NCBI GenBank assembly: GCA_016218905.1
Contig: JACRCS010000566.1
Coordinates: forward strand, 1-15,676
Length of the DNA: 15,676 nucleotides
Direction of reading: 5' to 3'
Source of the DNA: Deltaproteobacteria bacterium
GTDB taxonomy: Bacteria; Desulfobacterota_C; Deferrisomatia; Deferrisomatales; JACRMM01
The notes below the pieces were generated by a model, which had not been told where the DNA came from, searched no databases, and was given only the letters and a program-made list of their open reading frames with translations. Below are positions 1 to 6,484 of the stretch, one piece after another. The position numbers and the translations under genes were made by a program. Every line of letters begins with the position of its first letter. Positions within the stretch are counted from its first letter, which is position 1.

Positions 1-1
1 A

Positions 2-91
2 CGCTGGCCCAACGCATACTTTCAGCAACATGGGCTCTTCTCACTCGAGCAAGCCCATGCCAAACTGTCGTGCCAACCCTACCGTAGGTGA
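2..91 (+). CDS. ltrA: Group II intron reverse transcriptase/maturase, C-terminal fragment
   Basis: Frame 2 reads RWPNAYFQQHGLFSLEQAHA and nine more residues, then TGA at 89-91. The W-P-N-A-Y-F ... G-L-F-S-L pattern followed by a short Arg-rich tail is what I know from the C-terminal end of bacterial group II intron-encoded proteins. The position immediately before domain V confirms it. No HNH endonuclease-type Cys/His pattern appears in the visible tail, which would suit an endonuclease-less maturase, but only 29 residues are visible. The rest of the protein (RT fingers/palm, maturase X domain) must lie upstream of the window. The gene symbol is the generic family name. Confidence 0.82.
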   Translation, partial: RWPNAYFQQHGLFSLEQAHAKLSCQPYRR

Positions 92-104
92 ACCACTGAC
101 CGGA

Positions 105-178
105 GAGCCGGATGCGGGAGATCCGCCTGTCCGGTTCGGAGGGAGGGGGACCGGGTAACCGGCTCTCCCTACCCCTAT
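105..178 (+). ncRNA. Group II intron domains V and VI
   Basis: Domain V starts GAGCCGG (105-111) and closes with CCGGTTC (131-137), a 7-bp stem with one G-T wobble. The upper stem is GCGG/CCGC around a short GA-rich loop, with the usual 3'-side bulge between the two stems. Domain VI pairs GGAGGGAG (138-145) with CTCCCT(A)CC (165-173), leaving A171 as a single bulged base. The inner stem is CCGG-GTAA-CCGG (151-162), closed by a GNRA loop. A bulged A seven nucleotides before the proposed 3' end (178) is the classical lariat branch point. Domain V is the catalytic core of the ribozyme. Confidence 0.88.
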
Positions 179-216
179 CAGCCGCCCAGGAGGGGCATCC
201 ATGGCGTCCTGGATTC
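179..216 (+). repeat. 38-bp direct repeat, copy 1 (intron 3' exon)
   Basis: Positions 179-216 match 369-406 base for base (38/38). The match starts at the first base after the group II intron. Copy 1 continues into a hairpin at 213-235: ATTCCGGC, a 7-nt loop, then GCCGGAAT, followed by GACG. This resembles the dispersed 'GGATTCC...GGAATGACG' intergenic repeats common in many proteobacterial genomes. Confidence 0.9.
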
Positions 217-344
217 CGGCGGTCCATGCCGGAATGACGAAGAAGGCGGAGGTGCGGTCTCGTTAGTCGCTTGGGAGTTGTCAGCTTCGGTACGCCGCCG
301 TTCGGCCGGTCGGGAGAAACTGCCCCCGGCCCCCTTCCTCCGTA

Positions 345-367
345 ACCCCGGCACGGATCGCCGGGGT
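345..367. other. Perfect hairpin before repeat copy 2
   Basis: ACCCCGGC (345-352) pairs with GCCGGGGT (360-367) across a 7-nt loop: 8 bp, perfect and GC-rich. No T-tract follows, so an intrinsic terminator in the strict sense is not supported. Its place one base before the repeat makes it the likely structural part of a group II intron target. Bacterial class C introns are known to insert just after hairpins such as terminators or attC sites. Confidence 0.6.
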
Positions 368-368
368 C

Positions 369-406
369 CAGCCGCCCAGGAGGGGCATCCATGGCGTCCT
401 GGATTC
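369..406 (+). repeat. 38-bp direct repeat, copy 2 (no intron)
   Basis: This copy is identical to 179-216. It is preceded by a perfect 8-bp hairpin (345-367), so it may show what the intron target looked like before insertion. It diverges from copy 1 at 407, where a different hairpin (406-422) begins. The shared repeat sequence resumes at 463-476, matching 218-231. About 56 bp therefore separate the two halves in copy 2. Confidence 0.9.
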
Positions 407-476
407 GGCACACGATGTGCCGCCCCGCGCGGGCCACGGATGGACCTGTCTGCGCAGGGGCGGGCGGTCCATGCCG
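406..476. repeat. Hairpin-bearing insertion within repeat copy 2
   Basis: Where copy 2 departs from copy 1 there is a perfect 7-bp hairpin, CGGCACA-CGA-TGTGCCG (406-422). A second inverted pair follows, ATGGACC (440-446) with GGTCCAT (466-472). The 14-bp GGCGGTCCATGCCG at 463-476 restores the sequence found at 218-231 of copy 1, and the bases after it remain recognisably similar. The segment looks like a small structured insert or a diverged variant of the repeat. Confidence 0.5.
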
Positions 477-711
477 AGAAGACGGAGACGCGGTGTGGTT
501 GGTCACTTCGAAGCGGCTTCCAAAACATTGTGTCGGCTATCCCTGGGTTGCGGAATCCGAAATCCATGGGCCGCGTAGCATTTCCGAATAGGAAAACTCT
601 CCGACGAGCAGACGTGCGCGCAGCGGGGTCGGTTGCACGCGGTGCGGGCTCATGAGACCGGAATGACAGGGGGCTGCGAGAGAGCTTCGCGCTTTCTCAC
701 AATCCAGGCCC
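477..711. other. Gene-free intergenic stretch
   Basis: I see no convincing protein or RNA gene here. The stretch holds a repeat fragment, CCGGAATGACA (658-668), that echoes the right arm of the copy-1 hairpin. It also holds a stem-loop at 678-698 (GAGAGAGC / GCTTTCTC with one G-T pair, loop TTCGC) ending 13 bp before the promoter -35 box. Small reading frames crossing it on both strands lack ribosome binding sites and family resemblance. Confidence 0.5.
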
Positions 712-740
712 TTGACAGCTCGTTTCCTATCAGGCATATT
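712..740 (+). promoter_or_regulatory. Sigma70-type promoter for the regulator gene
   Basis: A perfect -35 box TTGACA (712-717) is followed by a 17-bp spacer and CATATT (735-740), a 4/6 match to the -10 consensus. Transcription would start near 747. It is the only strong promoter-like element I see, so it may serve the regulator and, by read-through, the genes from 1399 on. Confidence 0.65.
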
Positions 741-759
741 CAGGACGCCTCATGTTTTC

Positions 760-771
760 TGATGCGCATCA
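760..771. promoter_or_regulatory. 12-bp palindrome, candidate operator
   Basis: TGATGCGCATCA is a perfect 12-bp palindrome about 13 bp after the predicted transcription start and before the preferred GTG start (785). A dimeric XRE-type repressor could bind such a site to control its own gene. This is inference from position and symmetry only. Confidence 0.4.
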
Positions 772-784
772 TGGCGGAGCAGGC

Positions 785-1369
785 GTGGACGAGAAGGCGA
801 TCGTCGACAAGATAAAGAAGATCCGAACAAACCAGGGTTTGAGCCTCAAGGCGCTCGCCGAGCGGACGGGGCTGACCCAGGGCTACCTCTCGCGGATCGA
901 GAACTCCGACAGCGCCCCGCCGATCTCGACGCTGGGCCGAATCGCGAAGGGCCTCGGCACCGACGTCTCGTACTTGCTGGTGGACCACGACGGGCAGGGC
1001 AGGGCCAGCCCGGCCATCGTCGTGACCCGGACGGAGTCGACCGGCCCGGCCACTGCCCCGGCCGCCTCGTCCAGCCGCTCGGGATACGGCTATCACTACC
1101 GGGCACTTGCCGAGGACAAGGCCGGCAAGAACATGGAAACCTATGTCATGACCCCGGAGTTCGAACCGGGAGAAGTCATGCAGCACGAAGGGGAAGAGTT
1201 CCTTTACATATTAGATGGCGAGGTCGAGTTCAACTACGGCGACGAAAAGATCATCTTGCACAAAGGCGACAGTGCTTACTTCGACGCCCACATTCCCCAC
1301 AACGGCCGAAGCCTCGGACGTGAAATGGCAAAGGTGCTGGCCGTCGTCTACAACTACAAGAGAATCTAG
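785..1369 (+). CDS. XRE-family HTH regulator with C-terminal cupin domain
   Basis: A 194-residue DNA-binding regulator. Residues about 9-63 form the Cro/C1-type helix-turn-helix, with the family pattern L-A-x-R-T-G-L-T-Q-G-Y-L-S-R-I-E-N. A low-complexity Pro/Ala/Ser linker follows (about 66-100), then a cupin_2 barrel (about 115-190) with HEGEE (134-138), the G-E-V-E-F turn and late H172, a likely small-ligand pocket. I chose GTG at 785 because GGAG lies 5 nt upstream and it puts the palindrome (760-771) in the leader. An in-frame ATG at 752 would give 205 residues but sits about 5 nt after the predicted transcript start. It ends 29 bp before the dehydratase pair, so it probably controls the downstream genes in response to a pathway acid or CoA ester. 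Its ligand is unknown. Confidence 0.9.
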   Translation: MDEKAIVDKIKKIRTNQGLSLKALAERTGLTQGYLSRIENSDSAPPISTLGRIAKGLGTDVSYLLVDHDGQGRASPAIVVTRTESTGPATAPAASSSRSGYGYHYRALAEDKAGKNMETYVMTPEFEPGEVMQHEGEEFLYILDGEVEFNYGDEKIILHKGDSAYFDAHIPHNGRSLGREMAKVLAVVYNYKRI

Positions 1370-1398
1370 GGCGCCTGTGTTCGAACAAGGATTCGCGA

Positions 1399-2547
1399 GT
1401 GGGTGAGCTTCAGGCCTTACTTTCATCGCTGGACGAGCTCTTGGAGGATCCGTGCCGGCGGATGCGCGAGGTCAGGGCCTCCCACGGCCGTCCGATCGTC
1501 GCCTACCTCCCACCGGACTTGCCCGAGGAGATCATCCACGCGGCCGGCGCCGTTCCCTTTCCGCTCCTGGGGAGCGCACCTTCCGAGTCGCGGCTCGCCT
1601 CCACCGTCCCCTCCTTCCTCTGCCCACCAGTGCGGATCGCCTTGGGGAGGGCGGAGCACGGCGAGCTTTCCTTCGCCGGCGGGTTCGTCTTCCCTTTCAT
1701 GTGCGACTCCACGAAGGCCCTCGCCCAGCTCTGGCGGCCCCACGCCGGGGGGCGCTTCACGCACGCCCTCTGCCTTCCGAGGCTGCCGGATCGGGCGGGA
1801 GCCGAGGCGTTTCTCTTCCACGAGTTCCTGCGCCTCAAGGAGCGGTTGGAGGAGGCCACCGGGGTCCACGCCTCCGAGACGGACCTGCGGGCCAGCATCC
1901 GGCTCTATAACGAGAACCGCGCCCTTCTCAGGCAACTCGGGGAGGGGGTGCACCGGGGGCGCAGCGGCCTCGAGCCCGCGGGCTTCTACCGGCTGGTGCG
2001 CGCGTCCATGTTCATGCCGAAAGAGGAGCACAGCGCGCTCGTCCGGCGCTTCCTGGCGCTGCCTCCGCCGGCCGTCCCCTCCCACGAGAACGCCCCTCGG
2101 GTCTTCTTGTGCGGCTACTGGGCGGAGCCGAGGGAGCTGTTCACCCAGATCGCCGGAGCGGGCATGCGGATCGTGGGGGACAACCTCCACGACGGGACCC
2201 GGTACTTCGAGGTCGACGCCGAGGAGCAGGGCGATCCGCTCGCGGCGCTGGCGCGGCGGCAGGCACGGCGATCGCCCTCGAGCTGCTTCCACTACTCGGA
2301 CGCCCCGTGGCCGCGGTACCTCGCGAATCGGGTCCAAGAACTCGGCGCGGAGGGAGTCGTGTACGTATCCCCCTCCCGCTGCGACCCGATGGATTTCGAC
2401 TATCCGGCCATCCGGGACGCCTTGGAGGCAGTGAACGTGCCTCTTCTGGCCCTCCAAGCCGAGTTCGCCGGTGCTCCCGACGCACAGGCGGGCACTCGGC
2501 TCGCCGCCTTCGGCGAGCTGCTGAGAGGACGTCGCGATGAGCCCTAG
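1399..2547 (+). CDS. 2-hydroxyacyl-CoA dehydratase / benzoyl-CoA reductase family subunit (smaller)
   Basis: A 382-residue protein of the family that binds a [4Fe-4S] cluster per subunit and uses single-electron chemistry on CoA thioesters. Family marks are LPEEIIHAAG (41-50), C75 in PSFLCPPVR, C102 in FPFMCDS, and C328 in SPSRCDPMDFDYPAIRDAL, the late cysteine segment before the P-L-L-A-L-Q strand. Three cysteines spaced this way are the expected cluster ligands. Length fits the beta subunits of FldBC/HadBC-type dehydratases (about 375 residues) and also BcrC-like reductase subunits. Translation starts at GTG with AAGG 8 nt upstream. Its end overlaps the next gene by 11 bp, so the two are translationally coupled partners. 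No ATPase activator gene, which such enzymes need, is adjacent. Substrate and choice between dehydratase and reductase remain open. Confidence 0.85.
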   Translation: MGELQALLSSLDELLEDPCRRMREVRASHGRPIVAYLPPDLPEEIIHAAGAVPFPLLGSAPSESRLASTVPSFLCPPVRIALGRAEHGELSFAGGFVFPFMCDSTKALAQLWRPHAGGRFTHALCLPRLPDRAGAEAFLFHEFLRLKERLEEATGVHASETDLRASIRLYNENRALLRQLGEGVHRGRSGLEPAGFYRLVRASMFMPKEEHSALVRRFLALPPPAVPSHENAPRVFLCGYWAEPRELFTQIAGAGMRIVGDNLHDGTRYFEVDAEEQGDPLAALARRQARRSPSSCFHYSDAPWPRYLANRVQELGAEGVVYVSPSRCDPMDFDYPAIRDALEAVNVPLLALQAEFAGAPDAQAGTRLAAFGELLRGRRDEP

Positions 2548-3745
2548 TCCCCTCAAGAGCCTCCGCCTGCTGAACTCGATGAACGCGGAGTACTACGAGG
2601 CGGCCAGGGCAGCGCCGGGCGAGGGAAAGCTCGTCGCCTACCTGAACGTGTTCGCACCCGCCGAGCTCTTCCAGGCCATGGACGTGGTGCAGATCTACCC
2701 CGAGAACCACGCGGTCTTCGCCGAGGCACGAAAGACGTCGCCCGCCAACGTCTCGGTCGCGGAGAAGGCGGGCTTCCGAGCGGGTCTCTGCAGTTACGCG
2801 CTCTGCGACATCGGCTACGCCCTGTCGGGGGTGAGCCCCGTCGGCGGGCTGCCCAAGCCCGACCTCCTCGTCACGGTCAACTCCCAGTGCAACGTCCTCA
2901 CGAAATGGTTCGAGCGACTGAGCGAGCGCTACCGGGCACCCCTCGTCGTCATCGACGTGCCCTGGACGGGCGGAGCCGGCGACCGCGCCCACGCCCGGGC
3001 GTACGTCTCGGCGCAACTCGGGGACCTCGTCGCGCAGCTGGAGCGGCTGACCAGAAGGCGGCTCGACCCGGAGCGATTGCGGAGCGTGGTCGAGCTCTCC
3101 AATCGGACGGTTCGGGCCTGGCGCCGGGTGGTCGACTCCGGTCGCCACGTGCCGGCTCCCGTGTCGGTGTTCGACCAGTTCATCAGCATGGCGCCGGTGG
3201 TCGCGCAGCGAGGCTCGCAGGAGGCGTTGACCTTCTACGAGGAGCTCTGGGCCGACATCGAGGGCCGCATTCAGCGCGGCGAAGGGGCGTTGCCCGAGGA
3301 GCGGTTCCGGCTCTACTGGGACAGCCTGCCGCTCTGGCACGAGCTGAGTTGGCTCTCCAAGCTCCTCGGCTCCCACGGAGCCAATCTCGTGTCCACGATC
3401 TACACCCTGCCCTGGGCCGACAACGAGCTCGACCCCGGCGATCCGTTCAGGACCTGGGTCGAGCAGTACGTGGACTACTTCGACTGGCACGTGGACCGCC
3501 GAGTCGAGCTCATCCTGTCTCTACGAGAGAAGTTCAAGCTGAACGGCTTCATCTACCACTTGGACCGCAGTTGCAGGATGTTCTCGACCCCGATCCCTGC
3601 CATTCGACAGATCGTGCAGGAAAGGACGGGCATCCCGGGATTCCTGCTCGAGGCCGACCACGGCGACGCGCGCTTCTGCTCGTTGGAGCGCATAGAGAAC
3701 GGTCTGGCCGCTTACTTCGAGAACCTCGAGCCATCCGGAAAGTGA
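2537..3745 (+). CDS. 2-hydroxyacyl-CoA dehydratase / benzoyl-CoA reductase family subunit (larger)
   Basis: A 402-residue partner of the preceding protein. Family marks are APAELFQAMDV (40-50) followed by Y-P-E-N-H, C85/C90 in GLCSYALCDIGYAL, C118 in NSQCN, C346 in DRSCRMFS, and the closing LEADHGDAR (371-379) with the E-R-I-E-N-G-L-A-A-Y-F helix. C85, C118 and C346 are the best candidates for cluster ligands, C90 being an alternative to C85, so both subunits keep a full set. Size fits the larger subunits of FldBC/HadBC-type enzymes (about 407). The Y-P-E-N-H segment also recalls benzoyl-CoA reductase subunits, so a reductase-like role is not excluded. ATG 2537 lies inside the end of the previous gene. 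With the 2-hydroxyacid dehydrogenase and CoA ligase next door, syn or anti dehydration of a 2-hydroxyacyl-CoA to the 2-enoyl-CoA is the simplest reading. Confidence 0.85.
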   Translation: MSPSPLKSLRLLNSMNAEYYEAARAAPGEGKLVAYLNVFAPAELFQAMDVVQIYPENHAVFAEARKTSPANVSVAEKAGFRAGLCSYALCDIGYALSGVSPVGGLPKPDLLVTVNSQCNVLTKWFERLSERYRAPLVVIDVPWTGGAGDRAHARAYVSAQLGDLVAQLERLTRRRLDPERLRSVVELSNRTVRAWRRVVDSGRHVPAPVSVFDQFISMAPVVAQRGSQEALTFYEELWADIEGRIQRGEGALPEERFRLYWDSLPLWHELSWLSKLLGSHGANLVSTIYTLPWADNELDPGDPFRTWVEQYVDYFDWHVDRRVELILSLREKFKLNGFIYHLDRSCRMFSTPIPAIRQIVQERTGIPGFLLEADHGDARFCSLERIENGLAAYFENLEPSGK

Positions 3746-3790
3746 GTTTCCGGACGGGCACGTACTAACGGCCGGCATGGAGATGACCTG

Positions 3791-4780
3791 ATGGCCCCTC
3801 GCGCTCCCCTCACCTTGCTCATCGGCGGACTCGGGTTCATGGTCGAGGAGTACGCAGCCCGCGTGCGCGCCCGGCTCCCGGAGATCCGGGTCCTCCCGTA
3901 CCCCGTCCTGGTCGAGCGAGAGGGCGCGTCGCCGCCCGAGGGGATCGAGGACGTGGACGTCGTGGCGAGCTTCAACGCCTACCCCGTCGCGCTTCCCAGG
4001 GCCAGACACCTCAAGTGGTTCCACGTCCTCATGACCGGGTACGACCACATCCTGCGGTCGGGCCTGATCCCTCCGGGCGTGACCGTGACCACCTCGGCGG
4101 GCGCCGTCTCGATTCCGATCGCCGAAGCGGTCATGGGGTACCTCCTCTTCGGCGTGAAGAAGTTCCGGGCCTCCCTCGAAAACCAGCGCCACCACAAGCA
4201 CGACCGCATGCTCGGCCAGATGCGGGAGCTCCACGGGAGGACCATCGGGATCCTCGGGCTCGGGCACATCGGAAGGGCCGTCGCCGAGAAGGCGAAGCGC
4301 GGGTTCGGGATGACGGTCCTCGGGTACCGGAGGTCGGGCGGGCGCTGCCGCTACGTCGACCGCGTCTACGGGAGGGACGGTCTCGATGAGCTCCTGCGCG
4401 CGTCGGACTTCCTGATCCTCGCTCTCCCGCATACGCCTGAGACCGAGAACCTCATCGGAGAGCGCGAGCTCAGGCTCCTCAAACCGAGCGCCTACGTCGT
4501 GAACGTCGCCCGGGGAGAGATCCTGAACAAGGCGGCCTTCACGCGGGCGCTGAAGGAGCGCTGGATCGCCGGTGGAGCGATCGACGTCTTCTGGGGCGAC
4601 CCGATCGCGGCGACGCTCGCCCCTGACGACGAGCTGTGGGACCTGGAGAACCTCCTGATCACCGACCACAACACCACCGGCACGGACCGCTACGTCGAGC
4701 GGACCTCGGAACTGCTCTGCGACAACCTGGAGCGGTTCCTGGAAGGCAAACGGCTGAAGAACGTCGTCACGGCCCGCTGA
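3791..4780 (+). CDS. D-isomer-specific 2-hydroxyacid dehydrogenase
   Basis: A 329-residue NAD(P)-dependent enzyme that interconverts 2-oxoacids and D-2-hydroxyacids. The dinucleotide fold has GLGHIG (156-161). The catalytic Arg is R241 in NVARGEIL and the catalytic His is H293 in TDHNTTGT. The catalytic Glu of the family, normally in D-V-x-x-x-E-P, is replaced here by Asp (D270 in DVFWGDP), and the residue three before it is Trp. The segment Y-R-R-S (179-182), where an acidic residue often binds the NAD ribose, is basic, which hints at NADP preference. ATG follows GGAG (3779-3782) by 8 nt. Placed between the dehydratase pair and a CoA ligase, it probably makes the D-2-hydroxyacid substrate, as FldH does for phenyllactate in clostridia. 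Substrate is not readable from sequence. Confidence 0.88.
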   Translation: MAPRAPLTLLIGGLGFMVEEYAARVRARLPEIRVLPYPVLVEREGASPPEGIEDVDVVASFNAYPVALPRARHLKWFHVLMTGYDHILRSGLIPPGVTVTTSAGAVSIPIAEAVMGYLLFGVKKFRASLENQRHHKHDRMLGQMRELHGRTIGILGLGHIGRAVAEKAKRGFGMTVLGYRRSGGRCRYVDRVYGRDGLDELLRASDFLILALPHTPETENLIGERELRLLKPSAYVVNVARGEILNKAAFTRALKERWIAGGAIDVFWGDPIAATLAPDDELWDLENLLITDHNTTGTDRYVERTSELLCDNLERFLEGKRLKNVVTAR

Positions 4781-4811
4781 CGAGCAGGCCTCTATCGGAG
4801 GGAGCAGTGCC

Positions 4812-6464
4812 TTGATCGACGACGTGTCCACCCTGGGGGAGCTGATCGACCGCGCTGCGCAGCGCTGGCCGCAGCGCGAAGCCCTCGTGCACGGCGTAGG
4901 GCGCATCACCTATGCCGAGCTGTGCCGCCGCGCGATGGCGCTCGCGGCCGCCCTGCTCCGCCTGGGCGTCCGGAGGGGAGACAAGGTCGCGGTCCTCTTC
5001 GCCAACGTCCCGGAGTGGGCGTACGCCGAGTACGCGGTGGTCAAGATCGGCGCCGTGGTGGTCCCCATCAGCACGCGCTACTCCCGGGACGAGATCCACC
5101 ACGTCCTGCGGCACTCGGATTCGACCACCATCCTCCTGATGGAGCGCCACCACCAGTCGGACTTCCTCGCCACGCTGTGCGGGATCTGCCCGGAGCTTCC
5201 GGCGTGCCCGCCCGGGGAGCTCCGGAGCGCCGCCGCGCCCCGCCTGCGCAACGTCGTCGTCTCGGGCGAGGGCCGGCACCCGGGCACCTTCGACTTCGGC
5301 GAGCTGCTCCAGGCGCCCGCGCCCGGGGACGAGGAGCTCGTCGCTGCCGCCCAGGCGGAGGTGCGGCCGGACGACGTGGCGCACCTGCCCTACACCTCGG
5401 GCACGACGGGCCTGCCCAAGGGGGTCATGACGACCCACGCCCAGTACCTCCGGTTCAACCAGGGCTTCATCCGCGGGATCGGCGGGTTCTCGCCCGAGGA
5501 CCGCCTCTGCGTCGCCGCGCCCTTCTGCCACAACTTCGGGAACTCCCAGGGGATCCTCACCCCCGCCCTGTGCGGCTCGACCTCGGTCCTCGTCGAGAGC
5601 TTCGCCCCGGAGGCGTGCCTGGCCCTGCTCGAGCGGGAGCGGTGCACGTTCTTCGCCGGAAGCCCGACGATCTTCATCAAGATGCTCGCGGACCCCTCCC
5701 TCTCCTCGCGCGACCTCTCCTCGCTGCGCTCCGGCCTCATCGCGGCCGCCCCCGCGCCCGTGGCGGTGATCGAGGAGATCCGGTCCCGCCTCGGGATTCG
5801 AACCCTCGTCAACGGCTACGGGATGACCGAGAACAGCGTCGGGACGACGATGACCCGGCCCGGTGACCCGCCCGAGATCCTCGCCACCACCGTGGGGAAG
5901 GTCCTCTGGCCCGAGTACGAGCTGCGGGTGGTCGACCCCGCCACGGGGCAGGCCCTCCCGCCGGGGCAGGCCGGCGAGCTCTGCACGCGGGGGCCGCTGA
6001 TCATGAAGGGCTCCTACAAGATGCCCGAGGCCACGGCGGCGGCCTTGGACGCGGAGGGCTGGTTCCACACCGGTGACCTCGCCACGCTCGACGAGCAGGG
6101 GTACGTGCGCATCAGCGGGCGGCTCAAGGACATCTTCATGCCCGGCGGCCTCAACGTCTCCCCCGAGGAGGTGGAGAACGTCCTCTACGCCCAGCCCGCC
6201 GTCAAGGAGGCCGCGGTGGTCGGCGTCCCGGACCCGGTCCTCGGGGAGGTGGGAGCGGCGTTCGTGGAGCTGAAGGAGGGCGAGACGGCCACGGAGGCGG
6301 AGCTCGTCGCAGCCTGCCGCGAGCGGCTCGCCAGCTACAAGGTGCCGAAGTACGTGATCTTCTCCCGGGATTTCCCGACCACGAGTTCCGGCAAGCACAA
6401 GAAGTATCTCCTTAAAGAGGAAGCCATCCGGCGGCTCGGCCTCGAGAACCGGTCGGCCCCCTAA
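4812..6464 (+). CDS. AMP-forming acyl-CoA ligase 1
   Basis: A 550-residue ANL-superfamily ligase: acid + ATP + CoA gives acyl-CoA + AMP + PPi. Motifs in order are the phosphate-binding loop YTSGTTGLPKG (194-204), GYGMTE (315-320), GWFHTGD (416-422), the hinge GRLKD (436-440), G-G-L-N-V-S-P-E-E-V-E and the catalytic Lys K528 in TSSGKHKK. All key residues are present. The start is an uncommon TTG, chosen because GGAGGGAG (4797-4804) lies 7 nt upstream and the similarity begins at once with a standard N-terminus (LGELIDRAAQRWP). In this cluster it could charge a 2-hydroxyacid for the dehydratase, or charge an imported acid. The sequence alone does not decide. Confidence 0.9.
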   Translation: MIDDVSTLGELIDRAAQRWPQREALVHGVGRITYAELCRRAMALAAALLRLGVRRGDKVAVLFANVPEWAYAEYAVVKIGAVVVPISTRYSRDEIHHVLRHSDSTTILLMERHHQSDFLATLCGICPELPACPPGELRSAAAPRLRNVVVSGEGRHPGTFDFGELLQAPAPGDEELVAAAQAEVRPDDVAHLPYTSGTTGLPKGVMTTHAQYLRFNQGFIRGIGGFSPEDRLCVAAPFCHNFGNSQGILTPALCGSTSVLVESFAPEACLALLERERCTFFAGSPTIFIKMLADPSLSSRDLSSLRSGLIAAAPAPVAVIEEIRSRLGIRTLVNGYGMTENSVGTTMTRPGDPPEILATTVGKVLWPEYELRVVDPATGQALPPGQAGELCTRGPLIMKGSYKMPEATAAALDAEGWFHTGDLATLDEQGYVRISGRLKDIFMPGGLNVSPEEVENVLYAQPAVKEAAVVGVPDPVLGEVGAAFVELKEGETATEAELVAACRERLASYKVPKYVIFSRDFPTTSSGKHKKYLLKEEAIRRLGLENRSAP

Positions 6465-6484
6465 AACGCGGCGGAGGCCACACG

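Larger units (their letters stand above)
1..178 (+). mobile_element. Group II intron, 3' part (cut by window edge)
   Basis: This is the end of a retroelement: the reverse transcriptase C-terminus (2-91), a 13-nt spacer, a domain V hairpin (105-137) and a domain VI hairpin (138-173). The element ends ...CCCCTAT at 178, a typical AY-type 3' end. The ORF stopping just before domain V is the normal layout for an ORF carried in domain IV. The 3' exon begins at 179 with a 38-bp sequence that occurs again at 369-406, which independently fixes the 3' boundary. The 5' part of the intron lies outside the window, so intactness and mobility cannot be judged. Confidence 0.88.

Noticed and set aside
371..401. 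Two regularly spaced repeat copies considered as a CRISPR remnant
   Set aside because: There are only two copies, 190 bp apart, with internal hairpins and an intron junction; spacing and structure do not fit CRISPR.
178..567. A 129-codon open frame on the - strand in the upstream intergenic region
   Set aside because: Its product contains S-R-T-P-W-M-P-L-L-G-G twice only because it runs through both copies of the 38-bp DNA repeat; that is repeat DNA, not a protein domain.
678..698. Stem-loop before the promoter considered as an intrinsic terminator
   Set aside because: It contains a wobble pair, has no T-tract after it, and no gene ends just upstream.
752..784. ATG 752 as the start of the regulator
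   Set aside because: It has no ribosome binding site and an almost absent leader given the promoter; GTG 785 has GGAG at good spacing. It cannot be excluded fully.
4767..6398. A 543-codon open frame on the - strand opposite ligase 1
   Set aside because: It mirrors the codon structure of the real gene; there is no family resemblance and no plausible ribosome binding site.
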